Of a DNA stretch of 64,000 bases, positions 52,931 to 61,217 are shown piece after piece (position 1 is the stretch's first letter; each line of letters begins with the position of its first letter). The position numbers and the translations under genes were made by a program. Origin of the DNA: Pseudobutyrivibrio sp. UBA3626 (GTDB lineage Bacteria > Bacillota > Clostridia > Lachnospirales > Lachnospiraceae); the NCBI GenBank assembly GCA_002373675.1, contig DFLF01000009.1:96865-160864 (forward strand). The letters run 5' to 3'. Under the pieces are notes generated by a model. That model did no database searches and was not told where the DNA came from. It saw only the letters and a list, made by a program, of their open reading frames with translations.

Positions 52931-53545
52931 CTAGTCGCAATGTAAAATATTGCCTATATTGTCGTACAATTCTTCAACGCTACTGTTATTGCGTATAATA
53001 TGTGTAGCGTGTGATTTGTATTCTTCATCACTCTTCTGAGACTTCATAATATCCATAATCCTATCCTCTGAATAACCTCGGTTTTGTTCTAACCTTTTAA
53101 CCCTATTTTCTTTATCCGTATAGATATACCATGTCTCGTCAAAAATCTTATCATATCCATCTTCAATTGCCAGAGCAACCTCAAGAAAATAATAAGCTAT
53201 ATCTCCTTTATCCTCTTCAAACCTTATATCATTAAGGATGTATTCTTTTACTGCAGGATGAACAATAGAATTAATAACATCTCTGTTATGCTCATCAGAA
53301 AATATAAGCTTAGAAAGCTTCTCTTTATCAAAATACGGTTCTTCTTTATCTCCCACTATAGTCTCTAACAAATCATAATTTGAGAAAGCCTTAAGAATAT
53401 CATAATAGCATTTCTCGTTGGGCTTCATTAAAATATGCGCCACATCATCAGCTCTTATAACTTTGCAATTAAAATTATCTCTTAAGTAATCTAATACCAA
53501 TGATTTACCTGAACCTACTCCGCCTGTAATAACAATTTTCTTCAT
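52931..53545 (-). CDS. coaE: Dephospho-CoA kinase
   Basis: This is a 204-residue P-loop kinase for the last step of coenzyme A synthesis. Walker A is GGVGSGKS at the N-terminus, with RADDVAHIL for substrate binding and the lid region ENRVKRLEQNRGYSEDRI. Length is standard. It starts immediately after the polA stop (no gap), the polA-coaE order seen in many Firmicutes. Confidence 0.94.
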   Translation of the reverse strand: MKKIVITGGVGSGKSLVLDYLRDNFNCKVIRADDVAHILMKPNEKCYYDILKAFSNYDLLETIVGDKEEPYFDKEKLSKLIFSDEHNRDVINSIVHPAVKEYILNDIRFEEDKGDIAYYFLEVALAIEDGYDKIFDETWYIYTDKENRVKRLEQNRGYSEDRIMDIMKSQKSDEEYKSHATHIIRNNSSVEELYDNIGNILHCD

Positions 53546-56212
53546 TTATTTTGCCTCATACCAGGTATTACCAGAATGAATATCAATCTCAAGTGGAACC
53601 AAAAGAGATATGGCATTCATCATTTCGTCCTTTAGAATATCATATACTTTGTCTTCCTCTTCCTTTGCTGCTTCAATAAGAAGTTCATCATGCACCTGCA
53701 ATATAAGGCGGGATTTCATGTTAGAATCTCTAAGCTTTCTATCCACATTTACCATAGCAATCTTAATTATATCTGCTGCAGTTCCCTGAATAGGAGTATT
53801 CATAGCAACCCTTTCTCCGAAACTTCTTATATTAAAATTCTTAGAGCTAAGTTCAATAATAGGGCGCTTCCTTCCAAGCAAAGTCTCTGAGTAGCCCTTC
53901 TCTCTTGCCTTGTCCTTAAGACTCTCTAAGAACTCTTTCATCTTAGGATATACTTTGAAATAATCTTCGATATACTTCTTCGCTTCCTTCCTGCTTATAC
54001 CCAGATTCTCGGAAAGCCCAAAGGAACTCTCACCATAGACAATTCCAAAATTAACAGCTTTGGCAGTACGTCGCATTAAAGGCGTAACATCTTCTGGCTC
54101 TACATCAAATATCTTCGATGCCGTACTTGTATGAATGTCATCGCCTCTGTTAAATGAGTCAATAAGTCCCTCATCGCCTGACATATGCGCAAGAACTCTA
54201 AGCTCAACCTGGGAATAATCAGCGTCAACGAATACGAATCCATCTCTAGGATAAAATACTTTACGAATCATTCTACCAAGTTCTAATCTAATTGGAATAT
54301 TCTGAAGATTGGGCTCGGTACAGGAAAGCCTTCCTGTAGCCGTAACAGTCTGCTGGAAATTACAATGAATCTTACCATCACTATCCTGTGCTTTAAGTAA
54401 CCCTTCAACATAAGTAGAATATAATTTGGCAAGTCCTCTGTATTCCAGGATATCTTTTACTATCTCATGTTCTGGCGCAAGCTTCTCTAATACATCTGCT
54501 GCAGTAGAGTAACCAGACTTAGTCTTCTTAGAACCAGGAAGTCCTAATTTATCCTCAGAGAATAATATCTCTCCTAATTGTTTAGGAGAATTAATATTGA
54601 ATTCTTCTCCTGCAAGATCATATATGTTATTTTCTAATTCATTTATCCTGCTATTTAATGTATTGCCATATTCTTCTAATGCATTCTTATCAAGGTATAT
54701 ACCCTCTCTCTCCATATCATATAATGTAAATAGAAGTGGCATCTCAATATTATAATAGAGATTATCATATTCCCCTTTCAGTTCCGGAAGAATCTTAATA
54801 AATCCATTGCAAGCAACATAAGCCTCATTACCTTTTAATTCTATTATCTTATCTTTATTAGAATCAAATTGTGAAGCTATAGATTTCTTGCCAATCAATT
54901 CTTCTCTGCCAGGAAGCATCATATTAAGATACTCACTTGCAATATCATCATATGAATATTCCTTCTTCGTAGGATCAAGTAGATAGAATGCTACCGATAC
55001 ATCAAAGCAATTATCCCTGTTCAAGCCTTCAAAATCATAGAGCATATCCTTAAGATTGAAGCTTAAAATGTTACACTTACATGACAAATCATATAAAGCG
55101 TTTGCAATATATGATTCACTAATATCATCGCACAGATCAATAACATAACATTCTTTCCTATCAGACAACGCCATAAGTCTAAGTTCATCACCACCAAATA
55201 GCGTCATCTGACCATCCTTGTCAGAATCAGGAAATCTAACATAGCTTACACCAACATACTCTTCAAAAGAAAGTCTCTCAAATAATCTCTCAACCTGATC
55301 TAATCTTTTAATTATCTTGTAATCTTTCTTATCAAGACTTTTTACATTATTCTCAAATCTAGGCAGAAGCCTCTTAATCTCCCACTCCTTACATAGCAGA
55401 TACGCCTCATTAGTATATATATTCTCAAGCTTTGAATTATTAATATCATAATCAATATCTGCAGTAAGACATATGGTTGCAAGCTCCTTAGAGAGAACTG
55501 CCTGAGCATAGAATTCCTGTAGTTTCTTAGAAGCATTAGGCGGTTTGATATCTGCTGCATTAGCATACGCATTTTCAATAGACTTATACTTACTGATTAT
55601 ATTCTTAGCAGTCTTCTCGCCAATTGAAGGAACACCTGGGATATTATCAGAAGAATCTCCCATCAATGCTTTAACATCAATAAACTCAATTGGAGTGCAT
55701 CCATATTCTTCTAGAACATCCTTGTCATAATAATAAAATGTTGTTGTAACGCCTTTACTTGTCTTAGGAATTGCAATCTTAACCTTCTTAGTTGCAAGTT
55801 GAAGAAGGTCCCTGTCTCCAGAAAGGATTGTAACATCCAGTCCCTCTCTTTCTCCAATTCTTGAAATAGTGCCAAGTATATCATCAGCTTCAAGTCCTTC
55901 TTTCTTCACAATAGTAATACCCATTGCATTAAGCATCTCTTGAATCATCGGAACCTGAACTCTTAAGTCATCATCCATTGGCTTGCGTGTGCCTTTGTAT
56001 TCTTCATACATCTCATGGCGAAAAGTAGGCGCACTTACATCAAATGCAACCGTAAGATAATCAGGTTTCTCTTCCTCAATATATTTAAACATTATATTAA
56101 GAAATCCATATACAGCATTAGTCGGAACGCCCTTGGAATTAGAAAGGCCTCGTATTCCATAATATGCTCTATTAAGTATGCTATGTCCGTCTATTAGAAG
56201 TAATTTACTCAT
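53546..56212 (-). CDS. polA: DNA polymerase I
   Basis: This is an 888-residue repair and Okazaki-fragment polymerase. The N-terminal 5' nuclease (residues 1-290) has LLLIDGHSILNRAYY, EADDILGT and GDSSDNIPGV. The 3'-5' exonuclease domain (about 300-470) is degenerate: the expected DxE motif is replaced by a segment reading VGVSYVRFPDSDK, so proofreading is probably lost. The polymerase domain has VDADYSQVELRVLAHMSGD (motif A), RRTAKAVNFGIVYG (motif B) and LQVHDELLIEA (motif C). It forms an operon with coaE. Confidence 0.97.
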   Translation of the reverse strand: MSKLLLIDGHSILNRAYYGIRGLSNSKGVPTNAVYGFLNIMFKYIEEEKPDYLTVAFDVSAPTFRHEMYEEYKGTRKPMDDDLRVQVPMIQEMLNAMGITIVKKEGLEADDILGTISRIGEREGLDVTILSGDRDLLQLATKKVKIAIPKTSKGVTTTFYYYDKDVLEEYGCTPIEFIDVKALMGDSSDNIPGVPSIGEKTAKNIISKYKSIENAYANAADIKPPNASKKLQEFYAQAVLSKELATICLTADIDYDINNSKLENIYTNEAYLLCKEWEIKRLLPRFENNVKSLDKKDYKIIKRLDQVERLFERLSFEEYVGVSYVRFPDSDKDGQMTLFGGDELRLMALSDRKECYVIDLCDDISESYIANALYDLSCKCNILSFNLKDMLYDFEGLNRDNCFDVSVAFYLLDPTKKEYSYDDIASEYLNMMLPGREELIGKKSIASQFDSNKDKIIELKGNEAYVACNGFIKILPELKGEYDNLYYNIEMPLLFTLYDMEREGIYLDKNALEEYGNTLNSRINELENNIYDLAGEEFNINSPKQLGEILFSEDKLGLPGSKKTKSGYSTAADVLEKLAPEHEIVKDILEYRGLAKLYSTYVEGLLKAQDSDGKIHCNFQQTVTATGRLSCTEPNLQNIPIRLELGRMIRKVFYPRDGFVFVDADYSQVELRVLAHMSGDEGLIDSFNRGDDIHTSTASKIFDVEPEDVTPLMRRTAKAVNFGIVYGESSFGLSENLGISRKEAKKYIEDYFKVYPKMKEFLESLKDKAREKGYSETLLGRKRPIIELSSKNFNIRSFGERVAMNTPIQGTAADIIKIAMVNVDRKLRDSNMKSRLILQVHDELLIEAAKEEEDKVYDILKDEMMNAISLLVPLEIDIHSGNTWYEAK

Positions 56213-56245
56213 TGATGCAATAATCCCCTCATCTCTTATATGTTT

Positions 56246-56545
56246 CTACTTGTTTATCTTAATAATTCTTGCTTCATAAGGATATAACTCTTCGGTATAT
56301 ATATAGCCAAGCTCAGACTTATAATTATCTTTGGCGCTTAAATACACCACCTCGTAGTCTCCCTCCACGCTGTAGCACTTATGTCTGTTCTTTCCCAGGT
56401 TGCAGTCAATAATATATATATCATCACCAAGGCTTCTCTCGTATACGAACCTGTCTCTTGAAGAGTCTATAACCTTAAAATCTCCATAGGCAAATACCTT
56501 ATGTTCATTTCTAAGCTTAATCAAATCTCTATATATTAGGTGGAA
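56246..56545 (-). pseudogene. Remnant of a GH13 alpha-glucosidase C-terminus
   Basis: The translated frame (IYRDLIKLRNEHKVFAYGDF, then about 80 more residues to IIKINK) matches the join to the C-terminal beta-domain of GH13 oligo-1,6-glucosidases and alpha-amylases. The catalytic barrel is missing: the frame is stopped by TGA at 56555-56557. There is no convincing ribosome site and only a TTG could start it. It reads as a decayed fragment left after deletion of a glycosidase gene. Confidence 0.65.
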
Positions 56546-56657
56546 TCTTATTTGTCATTATATCCGAATATGCAATCTCCTCGCCACTTTCTGCACGCTC
56601 AATAAGTGAGCGTCTTACATCTTCTCCTTTACGAATATATTTCCCTAAGCATCTCAT
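56529..56657 (-). other. Short open frame between two gene fragments
   Basis: A 42-residue frame (RKGEDVRRSLIERAESGEEI inside it) starts within the end of the 56629-56817 frame, one base shifted, and runs into the glycosidase remnant. It could be the continuation of the upstream fragment after a frameshift. I cannot assign it. Confidence 0.3.
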
Positions 56658-56817
56658 CAAAATCCGACATAGTGCCGAACTCTTCCATAATCTTATAATA
56701 ATCCCTTATATCATAGCCATTATCATCAACGCCAAGTTGTAACATAAGTTTACTTAGTGCATCATGGCCTATAGCTGTATTATATATATCACTAATCGTA
56801 CTGTTATATGTAATCAT
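56629..56817 (-). CDS. Hypothetical short protein or gene fragment
   Basis: This is a 62-residue frame from the ATG at 56817 (MITYNSTISDIYNTAIGHDA). In-frame starts further upstream at 56826 and 56862 are possible, and the ribosome site is weak. The sequence looks protein-like and not random (helical, acidic C-terminus), but I do not recognise it. A one-base shift near its stop would extend it for about 37 residues, so it may be the start of a frameshifted gene. Confidence 0.35.
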   Translation of the reverse strand: MITYNSTISDIYNTAIGHDALSKLMLQLGVDDNGYDIRDYYKIMEEFGTMSDFDEMLREIYS

Positions 56818-56987
56818 ATATCCCATTCCTGCTCTTATACTAACTATGTAAAAGGTTATCACATTTCAAACTCATTTCCAATAGCAAAAAATGTAAAGAA
56901 GCGAATGATATTGTTATTGTCTTACCGGACACAAAATAATACTATTGAACTCATTTCTATTTTGATTTCATCTTGAAACAGTATAAT

Positions 56988-57015
56988 TTGACAAATCCTA
57001 TGTATATGTTAAAAT
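56988..57015 (+). promoter_or_regulatory. Promoter of the candidate antitoxin RNA
   Basis: A consensus TTGACA (56988-56993), a 16-nt spacer and TAAAAT (57010-57015) precede the small RNA. No LexA box overlaps it, so it is expected to be constitutive. Confidence 0.7.
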
Positions 57016-57020
57016 AAAAA

Positions 57021-57104
57021 TGAGAAGAGGCGTTGCCAAAACGGCTGGCCTTAGTTAATGATTAAAAAGCAACCACTATCCTTGGTCAGGGCGGTTGCTT
57101 TTTT
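57021..57104 (+). ncRNA. Candidate antisense antitoxin RNA
   Basis: A predicted transcript of about 83 nt runs from the TTGACA/TAAAAT promoter to a strong terminator. It has no ribosome site and no plausible reading frame. Its 3' part is exactly antisense to the end of the 49-residue membrane protein gene and its terminator. Its 5' part (57028-57052) closely resembles the 5' end of the toxin mRNA (complement of 57277-57304). A convergent short RNA with these properties is the hallmark of type I antitoxins of the TxpA/BsrG/Fst kind. Transcription has not been shown. Confidence 0.65.
57064..57104. terminator. Bidirectional terminator shared by the toxin and antitoxin RNA
   Basis: AAGCAACC (57067-57074) and GGTTGCTT (57093-57100) form the stem, with TTTTTT after on the plus strand and a T run on the minus strand. 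The toxin stop codon (57076-57078) lies in the loop. Confidence 0.85.
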
Positions 57105-57225
57105 GCTTATAATAATTAATAATATCACGAGCCATATCATACACTGCTTTTGCAGCACAGAGTATAGTCGCTATACCTGTTAATATATCAAACAAATTTT
57201 TCCCCTTCCATTCATACTTTCCCAC
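57076..57225 (-). CDS. Candidate type I toxin, 49-residue one-helix membrane protein
   Basis: This 49-residue protein starts at GTG 57225, with a perfect AAGGAGG 8 nt upstream. A basic N-terminus (GKYEWKGKN) precedes one hydrophobic segment (LFDILTGIATILCAAKAVY, residues 11-29) and a charged tail (KQKSNRPDQG) encoded inside the terminator stem-loop. Length, single helix and tail fit type I membrane toxins. The leader of about 80 nt can pair CUUCC with the ribosome site GGAGG, which would hold translation off until processing. Its promoter carries a LexA box. No sequence family is recognised, so the call rests on architecture. Confidence 0.68.
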   Translation of the reverse strand: MGKYEWKGKNLFDILTGIATILCAAKAVYDMARDIINYYKQKSNRPDQG

Positions 57226-57310
57226 AAGCAACACCTCCTTATATCGGGAAGTTCGCACTATGATTAGCACGAGTGTAAGGCCAACCGCTGTTTTGATAAC
57301 GCCTATATAT

Positions 57311-57339
57311 ATTATATCTCGCGAACATTTGTTCGTCAA
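57311..57339 (-). promoter_or_regulatory. LexA-box promoter of the candidate toxin
   Basis: On the minus strand TTGACG (57334-57339) and TATAAT (57311-57316) are 17 nt apart. The spacer contains CGAACATTTGTTCG (57322-57335), a perfect Gram-positive LexA/DinR box of the form CGAAC-N4-GTTCG. Repressor bound here would block the promoter until DNA damage. Confidence 0.85.
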
Positions 57340-57371
57340 TATATTTTAGCATCTCTGAATTTTTTCTATTA

Positions 57372-59183
57372 TCACACCCTCCTTGTCATATCTTTAAGCC
57401 ATATCCTTTCATCATCATTTAGGTACGGACTTATATCATCATATACCTTCTTATGATAATTATTAAGGTACTCTTTCTCATCATCTGTCAGCATACCTAC
57501 ATCAATGCAATCTAATTGGAAAGGAACGAGTGTCAGACATTCAAATCTGTAAAATGTACCATATGAAATCATCTCATCTTCTACGCAAAGAAGTTCATTT
57601 TCAAGTCGAATTCCATATTCCCCTTCTAAGTATAATCCCGGTTCATCCGTTGTTATCATTCCGGGTCTAATTGCAATGTCCCTATTATTTCTAAAGCTGA
57701 TATTATTAGGTCCTTCGTGAACAGATAATATATGACCAACACCATGGCCTGTTCCATGTAGAAAGTCAATCCCTTCCTGCCAGAGAACATCCCTAGCTAA
57801 CATATCCAGACTTTTACCTGTTGTTCCACTTAAGAATTTCGCCCTGGCAAGACTGATGTTACTCTTAAGTACCAATGTGTAATCCTTAATCATCTTAGGG
57901 CTTGCCCTACCTATAAGAAATGTTCTTGTGATATCTGTAGTACCTTCAAAATAGTGACCTCCTGAATCCACTAGATAGAAACTGTCTCTGGTTATCGCTG
58001 CATCAGTCTCCAGCGTGGCTTCATAATGTACAATTGCGCCATGCTCAGCCCATGCTGAGATTGTATCGAAGCTCTCATCAAGAAATCCTTCCTGCCTGGT
58101 GCGAAGCTCGTGCAGTTTATCACTTAATGAAATCTCGGTCTCGTATGAATCCTCCCCTGAATCAACGTCTGAGTACTTGCAACTCAGATAATACATGAAC
58201 TTCGTTACTGCAATGCCATCTTTTATATGTGCTTTAATAGTGTTATTAATCTCTGTTTCATTCTTAATACATTTTAGCGAAGAGGGAATACTATCTGAAC
58301 TTAATACTTCTATTTTCTCATTTAGCAAGGTATATAATGATGTATTGAGGCTCTTAGCATCAATTAGCATCTTATATATGCTTCGACTTCGATAAAAGCC
58401 ACTGTCCAACAAATCACTGTATATATCATTATAATCTCTGACTTCAACACCAATATCTTCAAGATACTCTTCTACTTCCTTAAGGCGAGTCTTATTGGCA
58501 TAAAGAATTACATCTCTTTTAGTAATTACAAGGTATGAATAGAATACCTTGACATGATTAATATCATCCCCTCTAAGATTAAGTGTCCATGCAATATCAC
58601 ACAGGTTAGATATTATAACTCCGTCTGCTTTCTTATAATCTTCATCTTCTCGAATTCTATTTATCTTGCTAACAGCCGACTCACCGCTGTATTCATCGCT
58701 AAGAAGCCATACATTACTATAACCCACATCATCTAAATCATCCCTATTAACCAGATTCACATCGCATATGCGACGATTCATATCATGACGAAGCAATATG
58801 TCATTATACTTCTTATAAGTATCTACATTAACAACTTTACCGTCAAACGCAAGAACATCCTCCGAGCCCATGTTAGCTTCTAAAAACTCTACTACACCTG
58901 GAACTCCCTTAAGCCCCTGCTTCATCAGAATAACATCGCTTCCTTCAAGCTCAATCTCGGCTTGTATAAAATATCTTCCATCAGTCCACATATAGGCCTT
59001 ATCACTCGTAACTATAAGAGTCCCATTAGAGCCGGTAAATCCCGTAAGATATTCTATTAAGTTAAACCGGTAATTTGGAATCTCACTATTATGATAATCT
59101 GACAAAGGAATATAATAAAAGTCAATACCATTATCCCTAACAGCTTTCTGCAATTGTAATAATCTGTCCTTATAATCGTACAT
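57372..59183 (-). CDS. M24 family Xaa-Pro aminopeptidase
   Basis: This is a 603-residue three-domain aminopeptidase P of the larger (eukaryote-like) type, which removes N-terminal residues before proline. Two creatinase-like N-terminal domains (residues 1-300) precede the pita-bread catalytic domain. The dinuclear metal ligands are visible: VDSGGHYFEGTTDITR (two Asp), GTGHGVGHILSVHEGP (His), TDEPGLYLEGEYG (Glu) and IRLENELL (Glu). A C-terminal PepP_C-like domain closes it. It lies 15 nt downstream of the TtcA-AlkD fusion gene. Confidence 0.93.
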   Translation of the reverse strand: MYDYKDRLLQLQKAVRDNGIDFYYIPLSDYHNSEIPNYRFNLIEYLTGFTGSNGTLIVTSDKAYMWTDGRYFIQAEIELEGSDVILMKQGLKGVPGVVEFLEANMGSEDVLAFDGKVVNVDTYKKYNDILLRHDMNRRICDVNLVNRDDLDDVGYSNVWLLSDEYSGESAVSKINRIREDEDYKKADGVIISNLCDIAWTLNLRGDDINHVKVFYSYLVITKRDVILYANKTRLKEVEEYLEDIGVEVRDYNDIYSDLLDSGFYRSRSIYKMLIDAKSLNTSLYTLLNEKIEVLSSDSIPSSLKCIKNETEINNTIKAHIKDGIAVTKFMYYLSCKYSDVDSGEDSYETEISLSDKLHELRTRQEGFLDESFDTISAWAEHGAIVHYEATLETDAAITRDSFYLVDSGGHYFEGTTDITRTFLIGRASPKMIKDYTLVLKSNISLARAKFLSGTTGKSLDMLARDVLWQEGIDFLHGTGHGVGHILSVHEGPNNISFRNNRDIAIRPGMITTDEPGLYLEGEYGIRLENELLCVEDEMISYGTFYRFECLTLVPFQLDCIDVGMLTDDEKEYLNNYHKKVYDDISPYLNDDERIWLKDMTRRV

Positions 59184-59198
59184 ATCCGTCTTCCCTTG

Positions 59199-60818
59199 TC
59201 ACTTAATCCTAAGAGTCCTTAGATAATCCTTAGTATCCTTATCAATACGGTTACTCTCCACTGCCTTCTGTATTGTCTTATTGTGAATCCATACAGAAAG
59301 TCTCTTCTCTTGCAAAAATGTAACAGCATCATCATATTGCTTCGCTAACGCCGTAGCAAAGTACCAAGCAATCATCATATTGACATAGTATTCCTCTGAT
59401 TCCACTGCTGCCACCTTGTACATATAATCAATGGAATAATCTTCATCTAAGTAATGTGTCATTAGAAGCTTAATTGCATATCTAATATAATACGTCTTAC
59501 CGGTAGCAATCCAATTGTCAATGTGACTTACAAGCTTGTCCTTACATTTCCCCAAGACTTTTGGATTAGTACAGTCGCAGGTAGCCCAATTATCCACATA
59601 CTCTAGAAAATCATCAAGTTCCTTAATACATGTATCAAAGTCCTTATTCTTTTCAATCAAAAAACCATGCAGGTTCATCTCATCATAATATCTATGAGGA
59701 AGTGCCTTCTTGAATGTAGCTACATCTGATTCATGCTTGGCAAATTGATTTGCATATTTCCTAAGTTCAGGAGTTCTTACTCCAATTATTCTATCCTTAT
59801 CAATCTCAGGAATCAGCTTGGCGTGAAACTCTTTGTATCCTTCATCGGATAACTTCATTAAATCATCTCTAATCTTATCAACTATATTCTCGCCGTCAAA
59901 ACGCAAATTAATGCCTCCCTCAAATGTCTGTTTATTATCATCTTTATGATAATCGTCTAAGAAATTATGAGTAATACCTCCTTCTTTATAGGCAATTATA
60001 GTCTTAATATGAACATTCTCTACTGATCTAAATATATTCTTCTCTACAAAGGGATTAACCTTATGAAGACTAGCTATAAGCTCCTTAATCTCTTTTCGTT
60101 TGGACGAAGATTCTACATTAGATATATTATCAAGTTCTTCGCCTGATTCAAGCGCTTTAAGACGCTGTTCCTCTTCAATCTTCTCTGTAAATCGACATGC
60201 ACATCTTAAGAATTCCAACTCATTATACTTTGCCCAGTGAATAATATCATTCTCTCTTATAAGATAAAGGGGGCGTATAAGCTCCATGCCCTCGAAATTA
60301 GTCGAGTGAAGTTTCGGCATCATAGTCTGAATCTGTCCTGAATATAACATCCCCATAAGAATTGTCTCAATTACATCATCAAAATGATGTCCCAGTGCAA
60401 TCTTATTACAGCCTAGCTCTTTAGCCTTAGCATAAAGATGTCCTCTTCTCATTCTAGCACATAAATAGCATGGAGAATCTTCTACCGTAGCTACGGCATC
60501 AAATATATCGCTTTCGAATATATGGATAGGTACATTAAGATGCTTAGCATTACTCTCAATCTTACTTCTGTTAACATCGTTGTAACCGGGATTCATCACG
60601 AGAAATACAACATCGAAATTCTTCTTTCCATGTCGCTCTAATTCCTGAAAAAGCTTCGCCATCAGCATCGAATCCTTACCACCGGATATACATACGGCTA
60701 TCTTGTCCCCATCTTCAATAAGTTCATATTCATTAATAGCCTTGGTAAACGGTCTCCATATTTTCTTCTTAAACTTCTTAATTATGCTAAGTTCTATATC
60801 CTTCGTATCCTTCATCAT
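59199..60818 (-). CDS. TtcA-like tRNA thiolase fused to an AlkD-like DNA repair domain
   Basis: This is a 539-residue two-domain protein in one unbroken frame. Residues 1-300 are a PP-loop ATPase of the TtcA/TilS superfamily: SGGKDSMLMAKLF near residue 47, CYLCARMRRG and RCACRF cysteine pairs as in TtcA (2-thiocytidine 32 of tRNA), and ALGHHFDDVIET. Residues about 315-539 are an AlkD-type HEAT-repeat DNA alkylation repair domain (RIIGVRTPELRKYANQF, RYYDEMNLHGFLI, VDNWATCD). The start is ATG ATG, and the second (60815) is equally possible. It lies between the YolD gene and the M24 gene on the same strand. Confidence 0.85.
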   Translation of the reverse strand: MMKDTKDIELSIIKKFKKKIWRPFTKAINEYELIEDGDKIAVCISGGKDSMLMAKLFQELERHGKKNFDVVFLVMNPGYNDVNRSKIESNAKHLNVPIHIFESDIFDAVATVEDSPCYLCARMRRGHLYAKAKELGCNKIALGHHFDDVIETILMGMLYSGQIQTMMPKLHSTNFEGMELIRPLYLIRENDIIHWAKYNELEFLRCACRFTEKIEEEQRLKALESGEELDNISNVESSSKRKEIKELIASLHKVNPFVEKNIFRSVENVHIKTIIAYKEGGITHNFLDDYHKDDNKQTFEGGINLRFDGENIVDKIRDDLMKLSDEGYKEFHAKLIPEIDKDRIIGVRTPELRKYANQFAKHESDVATFKKALPHRYYDEMNLHGFLIEKNKDFDTCIKELDDFLEYVDNWATCDCTNPKVLGKCKDKLVSHIDNWIATGKTYYIRYAIKLLMTHYLDEDYSIDYMYKVAAVESEEYYVNMMIAWYFATALAKQYDDAVTFLQEKRLSVWIHNKTIQKAVESNRIDKDTKDYLRTLRIK

Positions 60819-60848
60819 TCCATCTCTTATTAAGTCTTATTATTATGT

Positions 60849-61217
60849 CTAATCATTATTCAATTCAATATCATATATATCTTCAAATCGTATCTTGGTA
60901 TTAATAACCTGTAGGATTCGCGCTGTAATATCAATTCGAGCGACCATCCCTGTTACCTTAAGATATTCTCCCTTATTGTAATATACAACAGTTATTATAT
61001 CATTCTTCCTGATATCCTTAAACTTATTATCTAATCTCTCAAGAGTCTCTTCTGAAAGTTCCCTCTTGTCTACATAGACCTTCTCCTGCCATCTAATTCC
61101 ATCTTCAAATCCTTTGAGAGCTGCAAAAGGTGCAAACTGCTTAGCTCTATTCTCTCTTGTCATCTTCGGCCTGTTAGGATTGGATTGACGCATAGATGCA
61201 TACTTATTCTTCTCCAC
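60849..61217 (-). CDS. YolD-like protein
   Basis: This is a 122-residue protein of the YolD family (NRAKQFAPFAALKGFEDGIR, and a C-terminal beta part DIITVVYYNKGEYLKVTG). YolD-like genes are regularly paired with Y-family polymerases (yqjX-yqjW, yolD-uvrX in Bacillus), where they are thought to act as UmuD-like accessory factors. Start choice: GGAGG lies 8 nt before the GTG at 61217, inside the end of the polymerase gene; an ATG at 61193 is an alternative. The 14-nt overlap implies coupling, and it shares the LexA-box promoter. Confidence 0.87.
   Translation of the reverse strand: MEKNKYASMRQSNPNRPKMTRENRAKQFAPFAALKGFEDGIRWQEKVYVDKRELSEETLERLDNKFKDIRKNDIITVVYYNKGEYLKVTGMVARIDITARILQVINTKIRFEDIYDIELNND

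Noticed and set aside
57076..57339. 87-residue reading of the small membrane protein from TTG 57339
   Set aside because: That start lies inside the -35 box and LexA site; the only good ribosome site (AAGGAGG) fits the GTG at 57225.
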